A stretch of DNA of 64,000 nt, taken from Thermobispora bispora DSM 43833 (lineage in GTDB: Bacteria > Actinomycetota > Actinomycetes > Streptosporangiales > Streptosporangiaceae). The position numbers and the translations under genes are program-made. Below are positions 54,256 through 64,000 of this stretch, piece by piece; the first letter of the stretch is position 1; the number at the start of each line of letters is the position of its first letter. Where the stretch lies: positions 1,550,001-1,614,000 of the forward strand of contig NC_014165.1 of NCBI RefSeq assembly GCF_000092645.1, in the 5' to 3' direction. The notes under the pieces were generated by a model, which did no database searches, had not been told where the DNA came from, and saw only the letters and a list, made by a program, of their open reading frames with translations.

Positions 54256-55180
54256 GCAGCGGAGCCTTCCGGTACCTGAGGGTCTGGAGGGGGAGCGGCT
54301 CGACGCCGCGTTGTCCCGGTTGTTCGGGTTCTCCCGTACCCGCGCCGCCGACCTGATCGCCGCCGGGGACGTCCTCGTGGACGGCGCGGTGCCGTCCAAG
54401 TCCGATCGGCTGCGCGCGGGGCAGTGGCTCGACGTGACGATCCCCCCGCCCCCGGCCCCGCCCGCGCCCCGGCTGGAGCCGATCCCCGGCATGTCGATCC
54501 TCTACGAGGACGAGGACATCATCGTGATCAACAAGCCGGCGGGCGTGGCCGCGCACCCCACCGTGGGCTGGACCGGCCCGACCGTGCTCGGCGGGCTCCT
54601 GGGCGCCGGCCACCGGGTGTCCACCAGCGGCGCGGCCGAGCGGCAGGGGATCGTCCACCGGCTCGACGCGAACACCACGGGCGCGATGGTCGTCGCCAAG
54701 AGCGAGCTGGCGTACGCCCGGCTCAAGCGCGCGTTCAAGGAGCGCAAGGTCGAGAAGCGCTACCACGCGATGGTGCAGGGGCACATGGACCCGCTGCGCG
54801 GCACCATCGACGCCCCGATCGACCGCCACCCCTCCGGGGACGGCCGGTTCGCGGTGGTCGCCGGCGGCAAGGAGGCCATCACCCACTACGACACGATCGA
54901 GGCGTTCCGGGCGGCCTCCCTGCTCGACGTCAAGATCGAGACGGGCCGCACGCACCAGATCCGGGTGCACCTGTCCGCGCTCGGGCACCCGTGCGTCGGC
55001 GACTTCATGTACGGCGCCGACCCCACGCTCGCGGCGAAGCTGGGTGTGAACCGGCAGTGGCTGCACGCCATCACGCTCGCCTTCGAGCACCCGGTGACGG
55101 GGGAGTGGATGTCGTTCACCGCCGAGTACCCCGACGACCTGGCCCGCTCGTTAAAGATCATTTCGGACGAGAACGCCTGA
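54248..55180 (+). CDS. rluD: RluD-type ribosomal large subunit pseudouridine synthase
   Basis: A 310-residue RluA-family enzyme. The N-terminal S4 RNA-binding domain (GERLDAALSRLFGFSRTRAADLIAAGDVLVDG) is followed by the catalytic domain, with the active Asp in GIVHRLDANTTGAMVV. GRTHQIRVHLSALGHPCVGD is also diagnostic. RluD-type enzymes modify 23S rRNA around position 1911-1917; the exact sites here are inferred from family. The ATG at 54248 has GGGGGAGG 6 nt upstream, better than the ATG at 54242. It overlaps lspA by 8 nt. Confidence 0.92.
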   Translation: MGEQRSLPVPEGLEGERLDAALSRLFGFSRTRAADLIAAGDVLVDGAVPSKSDRLRAGQWLDVTIPPPPAPPAPRLEPIPGMSILYEDEDIIVINKPAGVAAHPTVGWTGPTVLGGLLGAGHRVSTSGAAERQGIVHRLDANTTGAMVVAKSELAYARLKRAFKERKVEKRYHAMVQGHMDPLRGTIDAPIDRHPSGDGRFAVVAGGKEAITHYDTIEAFRAASLLDVKIETGRTHQIRVHLSALGHPCVGDFMYGADPTLAAKLGVNRQWLHAITLAFEHPVTGEWMSFTAEYPDDLARSLKIISDENA

Positions 55181-55184
55181 GCGC

Positions 55185-55258
55185 GGCCGGGCCCGGCGTG
55201 CGTCCCGGTGTGCGCGCCGGGCTCGGGTGCGCGCGAACCGGGGTACGCGGGCCCGGCC
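55185..55258. terminator. inverted repeat between convergent rluD and thioesterase genes
   Basis: GGCCGGGCCC (55185-55194) and GGGCCCGGCC (55249-55258) are perfect complements, 54 nt apart, with further small hairpins between them. It follows the rluD stop by 4 nt and also follows the thioesterase stop on the other strand, so it may act in both directions. There is no U-tract. Confidence 0.5.
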
Positions 55259-55273
55259 TGGCCGGGGCCGCCG

Positions 55274-56065
55274 TCAGCCGAGCACCAGGGCGAGCTGCCG
55301 GGACTGGGCGACCAGCGTCCCGGTGGAGTCCCAGATCTCCATGTCCTCCTCGTGGAAGCCGCCGGTCAGGTACCTGGTGCCGACCCGGCACGCGAGCCAT
55401 CCGGGGGCCGGGCGCCCGCGCAGGTACACGGTGAGCTGGACGGTGGTGGAGCCGAGCTCGCCCAGGTCGAGCACGGTGGGGGCCATGGCGTCCACGAAGA
55501 AGGAGAGCGACAGCGGGTCGGCGGGCCGGCCGTCCTTGAACCGCATCCAGAACTCCCAGGACGGCTCGCCGCTCGGCCGCCCGAGCATCCAGCCGAGCGG
55601 CTCGGTGAACCGGTAGTCCACCCGGTCGACCACGGTCAGCCCGGGCAGCGTCCTGCCGTCCATGAGCTCGGGGAGCTTCTCCGGGGCCGGCAGCTTCGGC
55701 GGTTCCCCGAGCAGCGTGGTGCGTCCGGTGGCCTGGTCGAGGTCGGCGAAGGACGCCACCACCCGGACGGTCTCCTTGCCCTGGCAGACCAGGGTCGCCT
55801 CGCCCGTGGCGATCCGCCGGCCCACCCGGGCGATCCGCGTGTGCACCTCGGCCGGGCCCACGACGCCCGGGCGCAGGTAGTTCGCGGAGACGGTGAGGGG
55901 ATCGGGGTACGGCATCTCCTCCGCGAGCGCCCGGAGGCAGATCGCCAGGAGGTATCCGCCGTTCGGCACGTTGCCCAGCGCGTTCCAGCGATCCGTGATC
56001 TCCACGGCGTATCTGCCGTCGGCCAGGCCGGTCACGCGTGTGTCGGTGTCGAAGACGTATGCCAC
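55274..56065 (-). CDS. TesB-like acyl-CoA thioesterase
   Basis: A 263-residue double-hotdog protein of the 4HBT_3/TesB-like family. The N-terminal hotdog shows NALGNVPNGGYLLAICLRALAEEMPYPDPLTVSANYLRP, and the C-terminal hotdog shows PLSLSFFVDAMAPTVLDLGE and STTVQLTVYLRGRPAPGWLACRV. Members hydrolyse acyl-CoA esters; the chain preference is not evident. The GTG at 56065 lies 6 nt after a TACGCT box and has no ribosome binding site, so a leaderless start is preferred over the longer frame. It appears monocistronic. Confidence 0.87.
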   Translation of the reverse strand: MAYVFDTDTRVTGLADGRYAVEITDRWNALGNVPNGGYLLAICLRALAEEMPYPDPLTVSANYLRPGVVGPAEVHTRIARVGRRIATGEATLVCQGKETVRVVASFADLDQATGRTTLLGEPPKLPAPEKLPELMDGRTLPGLTVVDRVDYRFTEPLGWMLGRPSGEPSWEFWMRFKDGRPADPLSLSFFVDAMAPTVLDLGELGSTTVQLTVYLRGRPAPGWLACRVGTRYLTGGFHEEDMEIWDSTGTLVAQSRQLALVLG

Positions 56066-56071
56066 GCACGC

Positions 56072-56077
56072 AGCGTA
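56072..56077 (-). promoter_or_regulatory. -10 box of a leaderless thioesterase transcript
   Basis: On the minus strand TACGCT lies 6 nt before the thioesterase GTG. The same hexamer and spacing precede murE. Confidence 0.5.
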
Positions 56078-56083
56078 CGGCAA

Positions 56084-56454
56084 ACAGAGCGAAATTCCAG
56101 TCCGCGTCGCGTGACCGGTGCGCGGCGGCGGTAGGTGCGCCGCGCGTGCGCCGGCGGCCGCTGCGGGGGAGCGGTACGGCCGGGCGCGGTGGCCCGTGGT
56201 GGTCGCGCCGGAGAGCCCGCGCGTGGCGGCCCGGGCAACCGGTACGGGCCGTCCACCACGGGAGGGCCATGCCGGCCCCGGGTGCCCGGGCCTCCGGGCG
56301 CCGGCCCCTGGAGGAGCCCGATCCAGGGCCTGCGCGCTCCGCGCACCGGTCCGGCGGTCACGCCCGGTGCGCCCGCGTGGCCCCGGTATCGCCGCCCGTG
56401 TCCGCGGGCGGGCCGCCCGGCCGGGCTCACAGGAGGGTGACGCCCCGGCCGCGC
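56084..56454. other. noncoding stretch with a nested inverted repeat
   Basis: About 370 nt without a gene. Outer arms CCCGTGGTGG (56193-56202) and CCACCACGGG (56253-56262) enclose inner arms GGCCCG (56228-56233) and CGGGCC (56245-56250), which could fold into one long hairpin. The region lies downstream of the helicase gene and upstream of the thioesterase gene, so it may serve as a transcript end or a structured RNA. Confidence 0.5.
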
Positions 56455-59724
<3,270 letters not shown>

Positions 59725-60093
59725 CTGCGCGATTTTGCCACAGCCTGGTGATCCCCGTCCGAGCCTTGACCCGGCCCTTAGCGGGGCCGGGCGCGGCGCG
59801 GGATGGAGTGCGGCACCCGGTACCCGGCGGCGTGCCCCGGCCGCTGGGCCGGGCCGGACCGGCCGCGGGCCGGGCGGCTCGGTGCTCCGCCCCGCGCCGC
59901 GCCCCATGGCGGGCCGTACGGCCGGCGCGGAGGATGCGGCGCGGGAACGCCGCCGGGCGCGGCTCTCCGGGCCCGCCCTGGCCGTACGAACGCATCGACG
60001 GGCTCCTGGCCTGTCCGGAGCAGGCCCGGCAGGCCGGCCGCGCCCGGGCCCCGACGCCCGGGCCCTCCGGAGGCGATGGGCCGGCGGTACCGG
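59725..60093. other. noncoding stretch between the kinase and helicase genes
   Basis: About 370 nt of very GC-rich sequence with many short repeats and no supportable gene. A CAAAAT hexamer (minus strand) lies 7 nt before the helicase GTG and could be its -10 box. GGGCCC-containing repeats near 60045-60065 lie after the kinase stop codon and may end that transcript. Confidence 0.45.
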
Positions 60094-62424
60094 CTACTTC
60101 GCCGGCCGGAACGTGGCGGTGAAGGTCTTGAAGTAGTGGTAGTCCTTCTTCCAGCGCCGGTCCGGCGTGCTCCAGTAGATGGCGTAGCCGTGGCGCTTGT
60201 CGGTGACGAAGCCCCGGTTGACCACGTGCATCCGCCCGCCGCGGGCGGAGTAGGTGAACTCCCAGTCGGCCGCGGTCTTCCAGTAGTCCACTTTCTTGAT
60301 CTTGATGCGCTTGTACCCGGGGAACCGGTACCGCACGTACCGCTCCTGGTTCTTCCAGTCCTTCTCCGCGTCGGCCTTCGGGGAGCTGGTCTGATCGATC
60401 AGCAGGGTGCCGGGGGTGCCGGGGCCGCCGAACCACACCTGGGTGCCGCTGCGGCGGATCACCCGCCAGCCCGCGGGGAGCGCCAGCGAGAACCCGGTCC
60501 GGTCTATGTACCGGTACCAGCCCTCGGGCACGGCGGCGGGCTCGCCGCCCGTGCCGCTCGGCGTGGGCGACCCCTCCGGGGTGCCGCTCGCGGACGGCGA
60601 CGACGGCGTCTGCCCGCTGGCCGACGCCGAGGGGGTGACCGCCACCGTGGTGTCCGTGGGCCGCCCCGGGTCCTGCCCGCCCGCCCGCATGCCGAGGTAG
60701 CCGGCGATCCCGGCGACGCCGAGCATCCCGAGGATCAGGAGCACCACCGGCTTGAGCAGGGTCCGCCGGAGCCCGGGCCGCGGCCGGGGCGGCGCCGCGA
60801 CGCGGATGGTCTCCATGGACCCGACGCCGCGGTCGACCGGGGCGGCGAGCCGGGCGATGGGCCGCTGCGCCGGCCGCACCCCGGTTCCGGAGGACCCGGG
60901 GCGGGGCTTCGTCGCGGTGGCCGCCACGGCCGGCTTCCGTGCCGCGGCCGCTTCGGCGTCGCCCCGGCCGGCCGGCTCGCCCGGGGCCGGTCTAGCGGCG
61001 GCGCCGCCGTCCCCGCCGCCGGTGGCGCGGCCGGGGGAGGCGCCGGGCTCGGGCCGCTCCCGCCCGCCGTCCGGGTCCTCCCCGGCGCGATCGGCGGAGC
61101 CGTCGGGTGCGGGGCCGGCCGGTTCGGAACGGTCCGGGCGATCCGCCTTCGCGGCGGCCGGCCGCTCTTCCCCGGCGCCGCCTCGATCGGGCGCTCCTCC
61201 GGGCTCGCCCGCCGTGCCCGCCTTCGCGGCCGCAGCGCCCGACTCCGCGCCCGCCGTGCCCGCCTCCGCGTCAGCCGTACGGCGGGGGCGGACCAGGCGG
61301 GTGGACGGCGCGGCGTCCGCCTCGGCCGGCGGCGCCGGCAGGTCCTGGGTGTCCTCCTCGGGCCCCGCGCTCTTGCCCCCCGGCCGCGCGGCGGAGGATC
61401 CGCCGGCGGGCTCCGTGCGGGCGGCCTTCACGGTCTCCGGGGCGGGCGGCTCCGACCGGTCGCCGGCGGCAGCGGATCCGTCCGCGGCGGCCGGTTCCGC
61501 GGTGGGGCCGGGCGCGGGCACCGGAGTCGGGGCGGGGCCCGCGCCCGGTGCCCCGGTGGAGGCCGCGCTCCGGGCCGCGCCGTCCGCGGCGGTCCCGGAC
61601 CTGGACGCCGGGGAGGGGGAGACCTGGCGGAGCATCCGCGCGATCTCGTCGTACCCGGGCCGGTCGGCGGGCTCCTTGGCGAGCAGCCGCATCAGCAGCG
61701 GGGCGAGCCGCCCGGCACGCTTGGGCGGTGCCGGGTCCTCGTTGAGCACCGCGTGCATGGTGGCCATGGGCATGCCGCGGTCGTGGGGCGGCCGCCCCTC
61801 CACGGCCGCGTACAGGGTGGCGCCGAGCGACCACAGGTCGGACTCGCGCAGCGCGGGCGTGCCGCGGAGCCGCTCGGGCGCGATGAAGGCCGGGGTGCCG
61901 ACCAGCCCGGTGCGGGTCATGGTCGAGTCCGCCTCCAGCCGGGCGATGCCGAAGTCGGTGAGCACCACCCGGCCGTCCTCGGTGAGCAGCACGTTCTCCG
62001 GCTTCACGTCACGGTGCAGCACGCCTTCGCGGTGGGCGGCGCGGAGCGCCTCGAGGATCTGCAGGCCGATCTCGCTCACCCGCTCCGGCGGCAGCGGCCC
62101 GCTCTCCCGGAGCACCTGGCCGAGCGACTTCGAGGGGACGAGCTGCATGATGATCCACGGGCGCCCGTCCTCCTCGATCACATCGTGGATCACGACCACG
62201 TTCGGGTGGGTGAGCCGCCCGGCCGCCCGCGCCTCGCGCAGCGTGCGGCGGTTGAGATCGCTGAGCTCGTCGTCCATCGCGGTGTCGTAGCGGATCTCCT
62301 TCACCGCGACCTCGCGATCGAGCAGCTCGTCGTGGGCACGCCACACGATGCCCATGCCACCGCGGCCGATCGGCTCCACCAGGTGGTACCGGCCTCCAAC
62401 GCGCCGGCTTTCCACTCGCGACAT
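60094..62424 (-). CDS. membrane Ser/Thr protein kinase with extracytoplasmic domain
   Basis: A 776-residue PknB-type kinase. The kinase domain (about residues 12-265) has GRGGMGIVWRA, the ATP lysine in VAVKEI, the catalytic loop HRDVKPENVLL, DFGIAR and GTPAFIAPERL, so it should be active. A long Ala/Pro/Glu-rich disordered stretch (about 270-550) leads to one membrane helix (VVLLILGMLGVAGIAGYLGM). An outer domain of about 140 residues starts YRYIDRTGFSLALPAGWRV, resembling a PsbP/Mog1-like fold rather than PASTA repeats. The ATG has GGAGGGA upstream. The signal it senses is unknown. Confidence 0.9.
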   Translation of the reverse strand: MSRVESRRVGGRYHLVEPIGRGGMGIVWRAHDELLDREVAVKEIRYDTAMDDELSDLNRRTLREARAAGRLTHPNVVVIHDVIEEDGRPWIIMQLVPSKSLGQVLRESGPLPPERVSEIGLQILEALRAAHREGVLHRDVKPENVLLTEDGRVVLTDFGIARLEADSTMTRTGLVGTPAFIAPERLRGTPALRESDLWSLGATLYAAVEGRPPHDRGMPMATMHAVLNEDPAPPKRAGRLAPLLMRLLAKEPADRPGYDEIARMLRQVSPSPASRSGTAADGAARSAASTGAPGAGPAPTPVPAPGPTAEPAAADGSAAAGDRSEPPAPETVKAARTEPAGGSSAARPGGKSAGPEEDTQDLPAPPAEADAAPSTRLVRPRRTADAEAGTAGAESGAAAAKAGTAGEPGGAPDRGGAGEERPAAAKADRPDRSEPAGPAPDGSADRAGEDPDGGRERPEPGASPGRATGGGDGGAAARPAPGEPAGRGDAEAAAARKPAVAATATKPRPGSSGTGVRPAQRPIARLAAPVDRGVGSMETIRVAAPPRPRPGLRRTLLKPVVLLILGMLGVAGIAGYLGMRAGGQDPGRPTDTTVAVTPSASASGQTPSSPSASGTPEGSPTPSGTGGEPAAVPEGWYRYIDRTGFSLALPAGWRVIRRSGTQVWFGGPGTPGTLLIDQTSSPKADAEKDWKNQERYVRYRFPGYKRIKIKKVDYWKTAADWEFTYSARGGRMHVVNRGFVTDKRHGYAIYWSTPDRRWKKDYHYFKTFTATFRPAK

Positions 62425-62547
62425 CAACTTCCCTCCGACCCATGAATCGTCCCACGGATGGCAAAGGGATCAACTCGGTCACACAGGGCCGGAGCAGGAC
62501 GCTCTACGTGGTGAACGGCGTTGCGCAGGACACCACCGGCGGCTTGC

Positions 62548-62553
62548 TAGGTT
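62548..62553 (+). promoter_or_regulatory. putative -10 box of the chorismate mutase gene
   Basis: TAGGTT at 62548-62553 lies about 120 nt before the ATG in the 250-nt divergent gap with the kinase gene. TTGCGC at 62521-62526 is too far upstream for a standard -35, so support is weak. Nothing else is evident in the gap. Confidence 0.3.
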
Positions 62554-62674
62554 CAAGAGCACGGCACCGGTGCCCGGTACGGCGGCGCGGCCACCAGGCA
62601 GGGAACGGTCCCGAGGCGCCGCCCGCGCCGGTCCGGTGACGGGCACGGCGCGGTCCCCGTTCCCCGGAGTGCGG

Positions 62675-63661
62675 ATGTCGAGAACAACCCGATCGGATCG
62701 CCGTCTCGTGCGGATCGCCGGCCTCCTCCTCGGCGACGGCCACCCCGTCGCGGTCCTCGGCGGGCACGACGCGAGGTGGGTGAGCCTGCCCGCCGCCGGC
62801 GGACGCCCGGCCGGCGAGGTGCTCGCCCGGGAGCGGTCCGCATGGCCGGGCCCGCTCCTCGCCGAGCCACGCTCGGCCGCGGACCTGCCCGCGATCGCCC
62901 GGCACGCCGACGGGGTGGTGATCGGCCCCGCGGAGCTGCGGCACCCCGCCCTCCGCCAGGAGATCGCCCGGCTCGGCCGGCCGGTGGTGCTCCGGCGCGG
63001 CCCGGGCATGCCGCTGGCGGAGCTGCTCACCCTCGCGGACCGGTGCGCCGCCGAAGGGTGCGGCGGGGTGGTGCTCTGCGAGAGCCGTACCGGCGGGCCC
63101 GACCTCGCGCTGCTGCGCGAGGCGAAGGAGCGGTCCGGCCGGCCGGTGCTCGCCGCGCTCGGCGGGGACGCCGCGCTCGCCGGCGCGGCCGTGGCCGCGG
63201 GAGCGGACGGGCTCCTGCTCGATCCCGGCGCGGACCCCCAGACGATCGCCGAGGCGCACGAGGCGGCGACCCTCCTCGGCGCGCTCACCCGCCGGGAGGA
63301 CCCCGGAGACCTGGCCGCGGCGAGGCGCGCGATCGACCGGGTCGACGCCGCGCTCGCGACCCTGCTGGAGCGCCGCGCCGCGCTCGCCGGGACCATCCAG
63401 CGGCTCAAGCCCGTCGGAGGGTTCCGCGGCCGGGACCCGGAGCGGGAACGCCAGGTGGTCGCCGCGATGGCCATCCGGGCGCCCCGCCTCGGCGCGGCCC
63501 GGCTCGCCCCGATCATGAACGCGGTCATCGAGGCGGGCCTCCGGCTCGCCGAGGAGGAAGCCGGGGCGGAGCCCGATGGCGGGCGCTCAGCCCGGCCGCC
63601 CCGGGACGGGGAGGACGGCCCAGGGCGCGGCGGCGTCGCCTCCCCTCCGCACCCCGGGTGA
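62675..63661 (+). CDS. chorismate mutase (AroQ) with degenerate DAHP-synthase-like domain
   Basis: A 328-residue protein. Residues about 211-292 are an AroQ-type chorismate mutase ([24 protein letters not shown], then [10 protein letters not shown]) with the expected active-site Arg, Lys245, Asp254, Arg257 and Glu258. Residues about 58-200 align by eye with type-I DAHP synthases ([45 protein letters not shown]). They lack the DPSH and EVHP metal motifs, so this half is probably inactive. A Gly/Pro-rich tail follows. The ATG has GGAG 6 nt upstream. It converts chorismate to prephenate by family inference. Confidence 0.75.
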   Translation: MSRTTRSDRRLVRIAGLLLGDGHPVAVLGGHDARWVSLPAAGGRPAGEVLARERSAWPGPLLAEPRSAADLPAIARHADGVVIGPAELRHPALRQEIARLGRPVVLRRGPGMPLAELLTLADRCAAEGCGGVVLCESRTGGPDLALLREAKERSGRPVLAALGGDAALAGAAVAAGADGLLLDPGADPQTIAEAHEAATLLGALTRREDPGDLAAARRAIDRVDAALATLLERRAALAGTIQRLKPVGGFRGRDPERERQVVAAMAIRAPRLGAARLAPIMNAVIEAGLRLAEEEAGAEPDGGRSARPPRDGEDGPGRGGVASPPHPG

Positions 63662-63731
63662 GCGTAGGCTCGGATCCGCAGAGCGGGCGGCGACCGCGCG
63701 GCCCGGAAGGCGGCGAAGGTTAAGGGAAGTC

Positions 63732-64000
63732 ATGGGCGAATCGTTTGTACATCTGCACGTGCACACCGAGTACTCGATGCTCGACGGTGCGGCCCGGTTG
63801 AAGCAGATGTTCAAACTCGTGGGCGAGCTCGGCATGCCCGCGATCGCGATCACCGACCACGGCAACCTGCACGGGTCGTACGACTTCTACAAGCAGGCGA
63901 CCGCCGCCGGGATCAAGCCCATCATCGGCATCGAGGCGTACGTCGCGCCCGAGTCGCGGTTCAACAAGCAGCCGGTCCTGTGGGGTGAGCCGCACCAGCG
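63732..64000 (+). CDS. dnaE: DNA polymerase III alpha subunit DnaE, 5' part
   Basis: The first 89 codons of a gene that runs past the window end. It starts [22 protein letters not shown], the PHP domain opening of DnaE, with [17 protein letters not shown] and [12 protein letters not shown] following. The PHP metal ligands visible so far ([19 protein letters not shown]) look complete, as in actinobacterial DnaE1, where this domain provides proofreading. The ATG has GGGAAG 3-4 nt upstream. Confidence 0.95.
   Translation, partial: MGESFVHLHVHTEYSMLDGAARLKQMFKLVGELGMPAIAITDHGNLHGSYDFYKQATAAGIKPIIGIEAYVAPESRFNKQPVLWGEPHQ

Overview
This is a high-GC actinobacterial chromosome segment, densely packed with core genes. 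The third codon positions are almost always G or C. GTG starts and ATGA/GTGA stop-start overlaps are common. The cell-division cluster has the actinobacterial order, with sepF, ylmG and divIVA after ftsZ and no ftsA. There is an F420-type LLM oxidoreductase, and DUF3040 and Methyltransf_19 proteins are present. FtsZ is nearly identical in its core to streptomycete FtsZ, but the linker length and gene order suggest the Streptosporangiales (inference). I see no mobile element, prophage, CRISPR array, tRNA or rRNA.

Layout. 1-6.6 kb: 3' end of rsmB, rpe, then an FMN-riboswitch-controlled riboflavin operon (ribD, ribE, the transporter ribM, ribBA, ribH) and a PH-like membrane protein. 6.7-10.5 kb: an alkanesulfonate uptake and desulfonation operon on the minus strand (ssuC-ssuB-ssuA-ssuD) with a palindromic operator at its head. 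10.5-11.5 kb: DUF4031 and HD-domain genes converge and overlap inside a 24-bp tandem repeat. 11.7-15.5 kb: a tightly coupled molybdenum-hydroxylase maturation operon (CoxD-type ATPase, CoxE-type VWA protein, XdhC, MocA-like transferase) with no structural enzyme gene in view. 15.8-22.6 kb: a SAM methyltransferase, an LLM oxidoreductase, an M24 peptidase with efp and nusB, a second methyltransferase, dinB and a DUF3040 protein. 22.6-27.7 kb: a noncoding stretch with a spaced ~61-bp repeat, then a minus-strand MoxR-DUF58-transglutaminase operon.

28.0-48.9 kb: the division and cell-wall cluster mraZ-rsmH-ftsL-ftsI-murE-murF-mraY-murD-ftsW-murG-murC-ftsQ-ftsZ-ylmE-sepF-ylmG-divIVA. It ends with an unrecognised membrane protein carrying two Cys/His modules. 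The murEF, mraY, murD, murG and murC enzymes build lipid II. FtsW and FtsI polymerise and cross-link it at the septum. FtsL and FtsQ link this to the FtsZ/SepF ring, and DivIVA directs polar growth. MraZ has a four-repeat operator at its own promoter. Further control sequences lie before murE and ftsZ.

49.4-64 kb: ileS (with a swapped HIGH motif) under a T-box leader, DUF167, a DksA-like zinc-finger protein, lspA, an RluD-type pseudouridine synthase and a thioesterase. These are followed by a large fusion of an EndoQ-like PHP nuclease with a UvrD helicase, a membrane Ser/Thr kinase, a chorismate mutase with a degenerate DAHP-synthase-like domain, and the first 89 codons of dnaE.

The observations most worth following up are the EndoQ-UvrD fusion, the swapped-motif IleRS, the two-module membrane protein beside divIVA, the degenerate DAHPS-chorismate mutase, and several unexplained repeats and operator-like sites. 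Seven genes have a TANNNT box 6-7 nt before the start codon, implying leaderless mRNAs.
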